Shown here in pieces: positions 25,849-33,892 of a DNA stretch of 64,000 nt. Location: positions 1 through 64,000 of the forward strand of contig NZ_JAUYEY010000015.1 of the NCBI RefSeq assembly GCF_030689685.1, read 5' to 3'. Positions within the stretch are counted from its first letter, which is position 1, and every line of letters starts with the position of its first letter. A program made the translations under genes and the position numbers. The DNA is from Polaromonas sp. (GTDB lineage: Bacteria > Pseudomonadota > Gammaproteobacteria > Burkholderiales > Burkholderiaceae_C). The notes beneath the pieces are model-generated. The model was not told the origin of the DNA. It was given only the letters and a program-made list of their open reading frames with translations, and did not search any database.

Positions 25849-26838
25849 ATGACTGCGGCCACCGTTGTATCCACCGACAATTTCGCCCCGCGCGAGCGCG
25901 CGCCGGTGTGGCGCGAGTGGGTCTGGAAACACTTCGGCGGGCTGGAATCAGACCTGTATGGCGACACCGATTTCGACGGTCACATGGCCTCGGGCCACGC
26001 TGGTGATGTCATCCTGACCAAACTGGAGGCCAACCGCCACCGCGTGGTGCGCACAGCCGACATGGCGCGCGCCAGCGACACCGGTTACTTCAAGATCGTC
26101 GCGCCCATGCAGGGCCGCGCCGGTGTCGAGCAGATGGGGCGCCGGGCCTGGGTCAGCCCCGGCGGCTGGACCATTTACGACACCAGCAGCGCCTATGCGG
26201 TGGACAACCCCGAGCGGGTTGAACACCTGATCGTGATGCTGCCCAAGGCCCAGCTGCTGGAGCGCGGCCTGCCGCTGGAAAGCCTGATGGCGCGCCATGT
26301 GGGCGGCGCCAGCGGCATCGCACGCGTGGCCCTGGCCACCATGCGCAGTACTTACCAGGAGTTGCCCCACATGAGCGCGTCGGCGGCCCGTGGCGCGGGC
26401 GAGCTGATCGCCCAAGCGGTGCGCCTGTCGCTGATTGAGCTGAGCGGGCAGGAAACCGCAGTGACGCAGCGCGAAGCGCTGAAAGACCGCATCTGCGCCT
26501 ATGTAGCGCTGCGGCTGCGCGACCCGGCGCTCAGCATCGAGCAGATCGCCCAGGCGCTGAACTGCAGCAAGCGCCACCTGCACAACGCCTTTGCCGGCGA
26601 AGCCGACACCCTGGCCAGCTACATCCTGCAAATGCGGCTACAGGCCTGCCTGCGCGAGCTGCAGCAGACCAGCCCGCAAGCCTGCCCCATCACCGAAATT
26701 GCACTGTCCTGGGGTTTCAACAACCTCTCGCATTTCAGCCGCGTGTTCCGTGCGCACACCGGCCTGAGCCCGAGCGGGTTCCGGCAGTTGTCGGTCACCC
26801 GCGCCGCTGCACTGCCGCTGCGGCCATTGCGCCATTAA
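25849..26838 (+). CDS. AraC-family regulator, FeaR-like
   Basis: 329 residues, divergent from the transporter operon. The N-terminal AraC-binding-like domain (FeaR type) is followed by two helix-turn-helices (SIEQIAQALNCSKRHLHNAF and ITEIALSWGFNNLSHFSRVF) and the final HTGLSPSGFR signature. FeaR-like proteins often sense aromatic amines or aldehydes, which fits the aldehyde dehydrogenase in the operon it faces. A hairpin repeat starts one base after the stop. Confidence 0.88.
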   Translation: MTAATVVSTDNFAPRERAPVWREWVWKHFGGLESDLYGDTDFDGHMASGHAGDVILTKLEANRHRVVRTADMARASDTGYFKIVAPMQGRAGVEQMGRRAWVSPGGWTIYDTSSAYAVDNPERVEHLIVMLPKAQLLERGLPLESLMARHVGGASGIARVALATMRSTYQELPHMSASAARGAGELIAQAVRLSLIELSGQETAVTQREALKDRICAYVALRLRDPALSIEQIAQALNCSKRHLHNAFAGEADTLASYILQMRLQACLRELQQTSPQACPITEIALSWGFNNLSHFSRVFRAHTGLSPSGFRQLSVTRAAALPLRPLRH

Positions 26839-26903
26839 TTTGTATCAAATCGGGCTGTAGCCCTTGCTGGCTGTGCGTCAGCAGCTCCTGTATTTATAGC
26901 AAC
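26839..26903 (-). repeat. interspersed hairpin repeat, copy 3 (reverse orientation)
   Basis: Reading the minus strand: GCTATAAATACAGGAGC, TGCTGACGCAC, AAGGGCTACAGCCC, GATTTGATAC. It lies between the 3' ends of the AraC gene and the broken Crp-type gene and could act as a two-way terminator. Confidence 0.7.
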
Positions 26904-26906
26904 TTG

Positions 26907-27180
26907 TCAGCGTGAGGGGTCGCTCAAGACCTTCAGCCGGGCGGCAGAGGTGATTTCGATCCGGCGGTAGCGCAGCGCCACCGCGCCCTCGGCAACCAGC
27001 ACCTTCAGCTCTTTGGACAAGGTCTGCCGCGTCATGCCCAGCATCATGGCCATCGCCTCCTGCGAGACCGGCACCACAGGACGGGCATCTGCGGCCATGG
27101 TGACATCGCCGCTTGTCAAACCGGGGGTTGGCCGACAGGCGCAGCAACAGCCCGCCAGGCTCGGGGGGCAGGCGGGTGTC
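26907..27180 (-). pseudogene. Crp/Fnr-family regulator remnant, C-terminal domain with frameshift
   Basis: VSQEAMAMMLGMTRQTLSKEL is the recognition helix-turn-helix of a Crp/Fnr regulator, but the cyclic-nucleotide domain is missing. Upstream, LLLRLSANPRFD is in another frame; deleting one A in GACAAGCGG would join it as RFDSGDVTMAAD, the expected sequence. So the gene carries a 1-bp insertion and has lost its 5' part. A Crp-like palindrome lies just upstream. Confidence 0.75.
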
Positions 27181-27206
27181 GCGGACAGTACAGTCATGCT
27201 GCCCAT

Positions 27207-27223
27207 TGTCAAATATTTTGACA
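27207..27223 (+). promoter_or_regulatory. TGTCAAA-TAT-TTTGACA operator candidate
   Basis: Perfect 7-bp arms with a 3-bp spacer, 70 bp before the class II aldolase start and beside the Crp-type remnant. It resembles the two-fold sites of Crp/Fnr-family regulators; the TTGACA within it could also serve as a -35 box. Confidence 0.45.
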
Positions 27224-27293
27224 GTTGCCCGTCAAGCACTGACGTATTGTCCAAGTCAGCCCCGCCTTTAACAACAACGTCCAGGAGACACAC

Positions 27294-28064
27294 ATGCACA
27301 TCCCCTCACTCAAAAAACTTGTCAGCGACCAAGAATGGCAACTGCGCTGCGACCTGGCCGCCTGTTACCGCCTGGTGGCGCTGTACGGCTGGAGCGACCT
27401 GGTCTTTACCCACATCAGCGCCAAGCTGCCCGAGGAGGTAGCGGGCGCCAGTGCGCACCACTTCCTGATCAACCCCTATGGCCTGATGTTTGACGAGATC
27501 ACGGCCTCCAGCCTGGTCAAGGTGGACGGGTTGTGCAACAAGGTGATCGACTCGCCGTTTCCCGTGAACCCGGCCGGCTTTGTGATCCACAGCGCGGTGC
27601 ATGAAGCGCGCGCAGACGCCGGCTGCGTGCTGCACACCCACACCCGCGCCGGTGTGGCGGTCAGCGCGCAAGCCTGCGGCATTTTGCCGATCAGCCAGCA
27701 GTCCACTTTTGTGCTGGCCTCGCTGGCGTATCACAGCTACGAAGGGGTGGCCTTCCGCGACGACGAAAAGCCGCGCCTACAGGCCGACCTGGGCCGCGCC
27801 AATTTTTTAATGCTGCGCAACCACGGCCTGCTGGTGGTGGGCAAAACCATTGCCGATGCGTTTCTGGCCATGTACACCTTTGAAAACACCTGCCGCATCC
27901 AGCTTGATGCGCAGGCCGGGGGCGCGCTGACCGAGGTCAACCCGCAAATCGTCAAGGGCGTGGGTGAAGCCATGCGGGTGCAGACCGGCGGCATGGGCGG
28001 CGCTTTTGCCTGGCCGTCGCTGATCCGCAAGCTGGACCGGCTGGACGAGAGCTACAAGTCCTGA
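27294..28064 (+). CDS. class II aldolase/adducin family protein
   Basis: 256 residues with AGGAG six bases before the ATG. The zinc-site residues are recognisable: HSAVHEAR, VLHTHTRAG and LRNHGLL supply the conserved histidines of L-fuculose-phosphate-aldolase-like proteins. DLVFTHISAKLP is the N-terminal family motif. Members cleave or epimerise sugar phosphates, but many bacterial ones of this subtype have unknown substrates. Confidence 0.88.
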   Translation: MHIPSLKKLVSDQEWQLRCDLAACYRLVALYGWSDLVFTHISAKLPEEVAGASAHHFLINPYGLMFDEITASSLVKVDGLCNKVIDSPFPVNPAGFVIHSAVHEARADAGCVLHTHTRAGVAVSAQACGILPISQQSTFVLASLAYHSYEGVAFRDDEKPRLQADLGRANFLMLRNHGLLVVGKTIADAFLAMYTFENTCRIQLDAQAGGALTEVNPQIVKGVGEAMRVQTGGMGGAFAWPSLIRKLDRLDESYKS

Positions 28065-28134
28065 AAAACAAGCGCGGGCTGAGGGCTTGACTGGCGCGCA
28101 GCCGCAGATCAGCGCCCGCCGCGCCTTCAACCGA

Positions 28135-28974
28135 TCAGGCCGTCGCCAGGGCAGCGGGCTGTGCACCTGCCACCGCGCGTGCGGGCATGTCGCCCTGGTC
28201 AATCACCAGCTCTTTGCGCACCATTTGCACGGCGCCAAAGATCGTGGCAAAAGCCACGTCTTTGGCATCGCGCCCTGTGCCAATACGCACCAGCCGGTCG
28301 TTGGGGGCCATACGCGTGGCGTCAAACAACACCCAGCGCCCGTCCAGCCAGGCCTCAAACACCGCATGAAAGTCCTGCGGCGGCTCGTCAAAATACACAT
28401 ACCCAACCACCAGCCGCGCCGGAATGTTCAACGCCCGGCACAGCGTGATGCCCAGGTGCGCAAAGTCACGGCAGACACCGGCGCGCTGCACAAACACCTC
28501 TTGCGCCGTGGTGGTGGAGTTGCTGAAACCCGGCAGGTAGTGGATGGAGTCGTGAATCCAGCTCTCAATCGCCTGCACCCGCGACAGACCGGGCGACAGA
28601 TGGCTAAACAGCTGCTGCGCAGCCCGGCTCATGATGTCGGACTCGCAATAACGGCTGGGCATCAGGTAACGCAGTGCATCGTCGGGCACGGCTGTAACCG
28701 CCGCCTCTTCCAGGTGCTGCGGCACGGGGGCATGGTGCAGCTCTACCTGCGCGTGGTAGTTGACCGACAGCAGGCCACGCGGCGCATCGAGCCGGAAAAA
28801 CCGGTTGCCGTTGCGCTCGTCGCAGAAATGCCGGACTTTGACGCTGGGCGTCACGCTCAGGCGTTCTTCAAGCACCTTGTGGCTGTCGTGAAAAGCCGCC
28901 TCAATATTGAAAAGGAAATGGGTCGGGCTGAGCACATCGTAGTCAAGCAGGCAATCAACGGTCGCGGTGTGCAT
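28135..28974 (-). CDS. transglutaminase-like protease family protein
   Basis: 279 residues with an N-terminal beta-strand domain and a transglutaminase-like core. The triad is complete: Cys168 (AGVCRDFAH), His203 (DFHAVFEAW) and Asp218 (LFDAT). Bacterial members usually act as cysteine peptidases or amidases. No signal peptide is seen. The gene start overlaps the end of the 100-residue unknown gene by 20 bp on the same strand. Confidence 0.88.
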   Translation of the reverse strand: MHTATVDCLLDYDVLSPTHFLFNIEAAFHDSHKVLEERLSVTPSVKVRHFCDERNGNRFFRLDAPRGLLSVNYHAQVELHHAPVPQHLEEAAVTAVPDDALRYLMPSRYCESDIMSRAAQQLFSHLSPGLSRVQAIESWIHDSIHYLPGFSNSTTTAQEVFVQRAGVCRDFAHLGITLCRALNIPARLVVGYVYFDEPPQDFHAVFEAWLDGRWVLFDATRMAPNDRLVRIGTGRDAKDVAFATIFGAVQMVRKELVIDQGDMPARAVAGAQPAALATA

Positions 28975-29257
28975 CGGTATCTTTGTCTGTGTTGAGGTCG
29001 GAATCTGGGGATGCGCTGGGGCTGCCGGAGGAAAACCAGCTCTTGCAGGTCACCCACATCACATGGGCGCCGCGTTCAAGCGTGTCCACAGCCAGATCGC
29101 GGCGGTTGCGCGCTTTCAGGCGGGCCACCAGCAGCAACTGGGCCACACTTGCGCGCTGCGCGCTGGCGCGGGACAGCGCGGTGCCCGGTTCGGCTTGCGG
29201 CTCGCGTTTGTCGGTTGAAAGCGTCACACCATGCAGCCCGTAAAACGTGGTCTGCAT
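28955..29257 (-). CDS. small hypothetical protein
   Basis: 100 residues, lying between the DUF1328 gene and the transglutaminase gene with no gaps. The start follows the DUF1328 stop immediately. The sequence is mixed and charged with a Asp/Ser-rich tail and no membrane segment. No family was recognised; support is mainly its fit in the operon. Confidence 0.4.
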   Translation of the reverse strand: MQTTFYGLHGVTLSTDKREPQAEPGTALSRASAQRASVAQLLLVARLKARNRRDLAVDTLERGAHVMWVTCKSWFSSGSPSASPDSDLNTDKDTDAHRDR

Positions 29258-29443
29258 TTACTTGAGAGCCTTGTTCACCGCACCCACGCCCAACGCGGCC
29301 AGCACCACAAAAATGACCGCAAGGATCAGGAACAGGCCGAACAGAATCTTCGCGATCCCCGCCGAGCCCGCCGCAATGCCGCCAAAGCCCAAGGCTCCGG
29401 CAATCAGCGAAATAATCGCAAAAATGATGGCGTACTTCAACAT
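29258..29443 (-). CDS. DUF1328 (YtjA-like) small membrane protein
   Basis: 61 residues from ATG 29443, with AGGAG upstream. Two hydrophobic helices separated by a glycine-rich turn ([18 protein letters not shown]) are the hallmark of the DUF1328/YtjA family of inner-membrane proteins of unknown role. Length is exactly that of the family. It heads a three-gene run with the 100-residue unknown and the transglutaminase. Confidence 0.88.
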   Translation of the reverse strand: MLKYAIIFAIISLIAGALGFGGIAAGSAGIAKILFGLFLILAVIFVVLAALGVGAVNKALK

Positions 29444-29770
29444 CCTGAATCTCCTGATGGGACTGGGACGCACCGCGCCCATAAAAATAATAATTTGATG
29501 GTAGGCGGCGCTCTGCGGAGGCCACATCAGCATCCCGCGCGTGGCCCTGTAGGACAGGGCCAGATGGCCAGTCGCTACTCCTGTTTTGATAGCTGTTCAC
29601 GCCTAGCGGGTATGGCTAGGAGCCTGGGCGGCGCAGCCCGCGATGCAAGCAGCCATGGGGAGGTCGCCGGGGCCAATTTTCACTTCGGCGCCCAGACGCC
29701 TACGCAAGATACTTGCAAAGCCACAAGCGCTGGACTGATCTTGAACAACGCGTACAGCTAAAATTGCGGG
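29444..29770. other. divergent intergenic region with hairpins
   Basis: Lies between DUF1328 (minus) and the TetR gene (plus). It contains a perfect hairpin TGGCCCTG-TAGGA-CAGGGCCA at 29542-29562 and hairpin-repeat copy 4. No gene is seen. Confidence 0.5.
29574..29628 (+). repeat. interspersed hairpin repeat, copy 4
   Basis: GCTACTCCTGTTTTGATAGC followed by TGTTCACGC and GGCTAGGAGCC. It is one of the more diverged copies. Confidence 0.6.
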
Positions 29771-30433
29771 ATGATTACCCGGACCCTCGTCCCCTCTGCC
29801 TTGCCTGCCGCTCCGGCCGAGCCGACCTTAAAAGTCTCCTTCAAAGCCCACATGCTGGCCGTGCGGGAAGACGCCATCGTGCAGGCCGTCAACCGCCTGC
29901 TGGCGGAAAAAGGCTTTGATCTGATGACGGTAGACCAGGTGGCCGCTGAAGTGGGCATCGCCAAGGCCAGCCTCTACAAACACTTTCCGAGCAAGGAAGA
30001 CCTGGCCGCCGCCGCCATGGTGCGCGTCGTAGGACAAGCGCAGGCGTTTTTGGCGGGTTTACCGGCCAACGCCCCGCCGCTGGACCAGCTCAAGGCCATG
30101 GTGCGATGGATGATTCGGCTGCAACTGGCGGGTGAAATGCCGTCACTGCCGCACCACAACTCCAGCTTGCGCACCACGCTGGTCAACAACAAGGCCTATG
30201 TAGACGGCTTGATGCAGGTCAGCGAACAACTCGGCGGCTGGATAGAACAAGCCCAGCAAGACGGCTCGCTGAACCCCACACTTCCGGCGTTGCTGGTGCT
30301 CTACACCTTGTACGCACGGGCCTGCGACCCGGTGCTGGAGTTCCTCAAGGCAGGCGGGCAACACAGTGACCAGGAACTCGTCGAGCTGGTGGTCCGCACC
30401 TGTTTTGAGGGCTTGAACGCCCGGCCGGCCTGA
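29771..30433 (+). CDS. TetR-family transcriptional regulator
   Basis: 220 residues. The N-terminal helix-turn-helix is clear: AVNRLLAEKGFDLMTVDQVA, then VGIAKASLYKHFPSKEDL. The C-terminal ligand domain is TetR-like but not assignable to a subfamily. Upstream is DUF1328 on the other strand; the target is unknown. A hairpin repeat lies between its 3' end and that of the phosphoesterase gene. Confidence 0.9.
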   Translation: MITRTLVPSALPAAPAEPTLKVSFKAHMLAVREDAIVQAVNRLLAEKGFDLMTVDQVAAEVGIAKASLYKHFPSKEDLAAAAMVRVVGQAQAFLAGLPANAPPLDQLKAMVRWMIRLQLAGEMPSLPHHNSSLRTTLVNNKAYVDGLMQVSEQLGGWIEQAQQDGSLNPTLPALLVLYTLYARACDPVLEFLKAGGQHSDQELVELVVRTCFEGLNARPA

Positions 30434-30459
30434 CCGGCCGCCTTCAGGCAGCTTGCAAC

Positions 30460-30519
30460 GCTATAAATAAGATAGCTGGTTACGTAGCATTCATATGGGT
30501 CAGGCCCCGATTTTGATCA
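30460..30519 (+). repeat. interspersed hairpin repeat, copy 5
   Basis: Stem GCTATAAATAAGATAGC at 30460-30476, tail running to CCCCGATTTTGAT. It lies between two convergent genes and reaches into the last codons of the phosphoesterase gene. Confidence 0.7.
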
Positions 30520-31342
30520 AAAAATCGGGCTTGAAGCCGTCTTGCTCACCCTTGCGGGCATAACCCAGCGGGTTGGCCACCACGCGGCAGCCGTTTTTCA
30601 CATAGTTGCTGGGGCAATGCAGGTGGCCGTGCAACCAGAGCTGCGCCCCCGCCAGCACGTCGTCGAGCGCATTGCAAAAACCGGCGGTGCCGGGCGCCAG
30701 GCCATAACGCGGATCGCCGCTCAATAGACTGGGCGCGAAGTGAGTGACCACCACGGTCGGGCCCGAAAACGGTATGGCCAACGCCTGCCGCAACCAAGCC
30801 TGGCTTTGCAGACCACGTTCGCGCACGGCGTCGGCCAGCATCGGCTGACCGTGTTGAAAGGCGTGGTTTTTGCGAAGGTAAAAGTTGGCCGCGCGAAAGG
30901 CTTTGTCGCGGGCCTTGAGCTGCTCGCCCAGGCTGACCTCGCCTGCGCTCGCCGCTTCGGCGCTCAGCGCGTCGAAGTCGGTCCAGAGGGTGCTGCCGAT
31001 AAAACGCAGACCTTGCAAGACCACCGTTTGCTGCTCCAGCCATACCATGCCGAGTCGTTCACAGGTTTCACGCAGCCGCGCGTGGGTGGCGTCAAAGTCC
31101 AGGCCGTCATATTCGTGATTACCCGGGATAAACAGCACCGGCGTGGGCCAGGCGGCGCCACCCTGGGCAACCGGAAGCGGCGAAAAACGCGCCAGCCCGA
31201 AGTCGCTTTCCTTGAGCATGGAGCCGCTCTGGTAAGACCCGATGTCGCCAGCCAGCACCAACAGGTCGGCACCGGGCGTCGGCTGCGCCACAAAATGCGG
31301 GTTGGACTCCAGGTGGAGGTCGGACAGGAGCTGAATTTTCAC
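30500..31342 (-). CDS. metallophosphoesterase
   Basis: 280 residues from GTG 31342 (VKIQLLSDLHLE); an in-frame ATG 42 bases upstream exists but the GTG fits the family start. Calcineurin-like motifs in order: LSDLHLE, LAGDIG, GNHEYD, THFAPS and HGHLH. It likely acts on a phosphodiester or nucleotide substrate that cannot be named. The C-terminus (FLIKIGA) overlaps the tail of a hairpin repeat. Confidence 0.88.
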   Translation of the reverse strand: MKIQLLSDLHLESNPHFVAQPTPGADLLVLAGDIGSYQSGSMLKESDFGLARFSPLPVAQGGAAWPTPVLFIPGNHEYDGLDFDATHARLRETCERLGMVWLEQQTVVLQGLRFIGSTLWTDFDALSAEAASAGEVSLGEQLKARDKAFRAANFYLRKNHAFQHGQPMLADAVRERGLQSQAWLRQALAIPFSGPTVVVTHFAPSLLSGDPRYGLAPGTAGFCNALDDVLAGAQLWLHGHLHCPSNYVKNGCRVVANPLGYARKGEQDGFKPDFLIKIGA

Positions 31343-31528
31343 CCACCGATTGTGCGGGATGCCGCCAGGAGCCAGGGCGGCCAAACGACAGGTCCATGTC
31401 GGCAGCGGGCCAAACTATGCGTGTTGCGCATGTGAATCGGTCGGTGGGCGACTTGCAAAACAAGGGAAAACCCTTATCTTTGTGTCATCGCAACTTTTCA
31501 CCTTTTGTGGGTGACTTTGGACTTTGAT

Positions 31529-31705
31529 ATGACCCGCTTGTTTGGTTTTTTTCTTCGTTTTTTGCCGGCACACCACACGCCAGCATCGACCCCGGGCGTG
31601 GCGCGTCAGTTGATGGAGCGTGCCGGTGACCGCGCCGGGCGCAACCCGCGCCAGGCCCGTGAGCTGCGCCGCGCGGCCTTCGCTTACCTCAGCGTTGTTC
31701 GCTGA
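31529..31705 (+). CDS. small basic hypothetical protein
   Basis: 58 residues from ATG 31529; a GTG-starting longer form from 31505 is possible. A hydrophobic N-terminus (RLFGFFLRFLP) is followed by an arginine-rich helix (GRNPRQARELRRAAFAYL). No family was recognised. It stands alone between minus-strand genes, with a spacing that leaves room for its own promoter. Confidence 0.5.
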   Translation: MTRLFGFFLRFLPAHHTPASTPGVARQLMERAGDRAGRNPRQARELRRAAFAYLSVVR

Positions 31706-31776
31706 CCTTGTTGTTCCCCGAGACTGACGGCGTCAATGTGACCACTGACGCGTCAGGCCAAGGCCGAACGCGATGT

Positions 31777-32562
31777 TTACCGTCCAGCGCCTTGCCGGTG
31801 CTTGCGCGGCCGGCCCGCCAGCGCCCGGTCGAACAGTGCGTTCGGTAGCAGGCGCAGCAGCTTGGCCACCACACCCATCTGCCAGGGAATCACGCGGTAA
31901 CTGACGCCGGCCTCGATGGCATGGAGTGCCTTGTCGGCAAACGCGTCGGGCTGCATCAGAAAAGGCATCGCGTAGCGGTTCTTCTGTGTCAGCGGCGTGT
32001 CGATGTAACCGGGGCACAGCGTCACCACTTTCACACCGGCAGAGCGCAACTCCCCGCGCAGGCTTTCGCAATAGGCAATGACGGCCGCCTTGCTGGCGCA
32101 ATAAGCCCCATGACCAGGCAGGCCGCGAATGCCGGCGACGCTGCCGATGCCGACCAATGCGCCCGCGCCGCGTTGCACCATGGCATCAACGAAGGGGTGA
32201 AAGGTCGCCGCCAGGCCGGTGTTGTTGGTGGCAAAGGTCTGCGCCATCACGTCCAGGTCTTCACGCGCGGCCGTGTCCATGCCAATGCTGATGCCGGCGT
32301 TGGCAATCACCACATCGGGCAGGCCCTGCGACGCGATGCAGGCCTGGCCCGCCGCCACAATGCTCTCCGCAAGGGACACATCCGCGCTATATATTTCATA
32401 GCTGTCTGCACTTATCCCTTGCGCCAAAGCCCACGATTGGACTTCCGCCGTGCGGCGCGCCACCAGGGCCAGACGGTAACCCGCACGCGAAAACCGCAGC
32501 GCCAGCGCCTGGCCAATGCCGCTGGACGCGCCGGTGATGAAAACAAGTCTGGACATAGGCAA
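31777..32562 (-). CDS. short-chain dehydrogenase/reductase (SDR)
   Basis: 261 residues of the classical SDR fold. FITGASSGIGQALAL is the cofactor loop (TGxxxGxG), NAG is in IANAGIS, and the active site is S in GSVAGI with YCASK as YxxxK. LCPGYIDTPLT follows. Residues around GISADSYEIYSADVS are encoded by a hairpin-repeat copy inserted in frame, an unusual loop in an otherwise ordinary SDR. The substrate is unknown. Confidence 0.88.
   Translation of the reverse strand: MPMSRLVFITGASSGIGQALALRFSRAGYRLALVARRTAEVQSWALAQGISADSYEIYSADVSLAESIVAAGQACIASQGLPDVVIANAGISIGMDTAAREDLDVMAQTFATNNTGLAATFHPFVDAMVQRGAGALVGIGSVAGIRGLPGHGAYCASKAAVIAYCESLRGELRSAGVKVVTLCPGYIDTPLTQKNRYAMPFLMQPDAFADKALHAIEAGVSYRVIPWQMGVVAKLLRLLPNALFDRALAGRPRKHRQGAGR
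32396..32441 (+). repeat. interspersed hairpin repeat, copy 8, inside the SDR coding region
   Basis: GCTATATATTTCATAGC at 32396-32412 matches the stem of the family. It is read in frame by the SDR gene and leaves the frame open. The downstream half is diverged. Confidence 0.6.
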
Positions 32563-32597
32563 GGTTCGCGCCGAGGTTGCAGAAAGGCAAGCGCGGT

Positions 32598-33281
32598 TCA
32601 GGGCAGGCTGCCGGCCGCTTTTCGGGGCACCAGCACCCCTTTGACACGGCCTTTCAGGTCGGCCACCCGGTCCAGGTTGTCATAGGCAAAGGTATCGCCC
32701 TCAAACTCGTCGGCGCCGCGTTTGATGACCACCGGCAAATGCGATTTGACGCGTTCGTCGTTGACAAACACATGCAGGAACTCACCGCGAAACTCAAGCC
32801 GGGCAACCTCCCGGCCATCCGGGCCCACCGACGCATCCCGCACCACGCGTGCATTGCCAATCAGTTGGACTTCGGAGCCGTCGCCATTGGTCAGCGCGCG
32901 GTCACCGGTCGAAGTTGTCAGCCGGCCTTCGATGCTGTAGCTGCGAATCAGCGCATTGTCGATCTCCAGCGTGTCGGTATCGGGGTAGTGGCGGACCTCG
33001 GTGCCGGTGACATCGCTCTTGAGCTGGCCGGCGTCATCAAAAGTCTTGATGCCAAACTTGCGCATGTAGTAGTCCGGCTCGCTGCTGATGACTTTCTGGC
33101 CTTCTGGTGGCAACGATTCGGGGGTGTTTCTGACCAGCCAGTAAGTGCCCAGGGCCAGCAGGCCCATCAGCAGCACCGGAATGTAGATGGCCGTGCGCTC
33201 CCACCCGCGCGACAAGCGGTCAAGCGCATGGCGCCAGCCGGGCGCGGTGCCCCAGACAGGCCGGCGGCGGCTGGCGGCCAT
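32598..33281 (-). CDS. lptC: lipopolysaccharide export system protein LptC
   Basis: 227 residues. One N-terminal membrane helix (AIYIPVLLMGLLALGTYWLV) anchors a periplasmic beta-jellyroll (SEPDYYMRKFGIKTFDDAG onward), the LptC layout. LptC links the LptBFG ATPase to the LptA bridge. Its ATG overlaps the kdsC stop by one base. The usual lptA and lptB genes do not follow; the next gene is an SDR. Confidence 0.88.
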   Translation of the reverse strand: MAASRRRPVWGTAPGWRHALDRLSRGWERTAIYIPVLLMGLLALGTYWLVRNTPESLPPEGQKVISSEPDYYMRKFGIKTFDDAGQLKSDVTGTEVRHYPDTDTLEIDNALIRSYSIEGRLTTSTGDRALTNGDGSEVQLIGNARVVRDASVGPDGREVARLEFRGEFLHVFVNDERVKSHLPVVIKRGADEFEGDTFAYDNLDRVADLKGRVKGVLVPRKAAGSLP

Positions 33282-33892
33282 CAGCGCGTGTACTCCTGCA
33301 GCAGCGCGGCATAACGGCCACTGGCCACCATCAGCAAGTCGCAGAACTCACGAACGGCTCCGTCGCCACCACGCGCCTCGGTAACGTGGTGGGCCGCAGC
33401 CCTGACTTCCACATGCGCGTTGGCGGGCGCACAGCCAAAGGCAACACGCCGCATCACCGGCAGGTCCGGCCAGTCGTCCCCCATGAAGGCAGCTTGGGAC
33501 CAGTCCAGCCCCAGTGCCTTGAGGGTGAACTCGGCCGCAGGGCGCTTGTCTTCGGTGCCGAAATGGGCGTGGGTCACGCCCAGCGCATGCAGGCGTGAGC
33601 GCAGCACCGCACTGTCGCGCCCGGTGATCACGGCCGGCGTGATGCCGGCCCTTTGCAACAGCTTCAAGCCGTGGCCGTCAAGGGTATTGAAGCGCTTGAG
33701 CGTTTCGCCGCCTGTGGTGAAACTGTCCTGCAGCGTTGCCCGTGTATCGCCTTGCGGGTACTCCCCGAAATACAGACCACCGTCAGTCAACACACCGTCA
33801 ACATCAAAAAAAACCACTTTGACGTTTTGCGCACGCAGCAGCAGCTCGGGCGCAAAAGTCAGAGCAGGAAGGTGAGGACTTGTGGGGGCCAT
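33281..33892 (-). CDS. kdsC: 3-deoxy-D-manno-octulosonate 8-phosphate phosphatase KdsC
   Basis: 203 residues of the HAD family. VFFDVDGVLTDGGLYF is the nucleophile motif, AFMGDDWPDLPVM the C-terminal acidic motif, and the cap is missing, as in tetrameric KdsC. It removes the phosphate from KDO 8-phosphate in lipopolysaccharide synthesis. One-base overlaps with kdsD upstream and lptC downstream show a translationally coupled operon. Confidence 0.95.
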   Translation of the reverse strand: MAPTSPHLPALTFAPELLLRAQNVKVVFFDVDGVLTDGGLYFGEYPQGDTRATLQDSFTTGGETLKRFNTLDGHGLKLLQRAGITPAVITGRDSAVLRSRLHALGVTHAHFGTEDKRPAAEFTLKALGLDWSQAAFMGDDWPDLPVMRRVAFGCAPANAHVEVRAAAHHVTEARGGDGAVREFCDLLMVASGRYAALLQEYTR

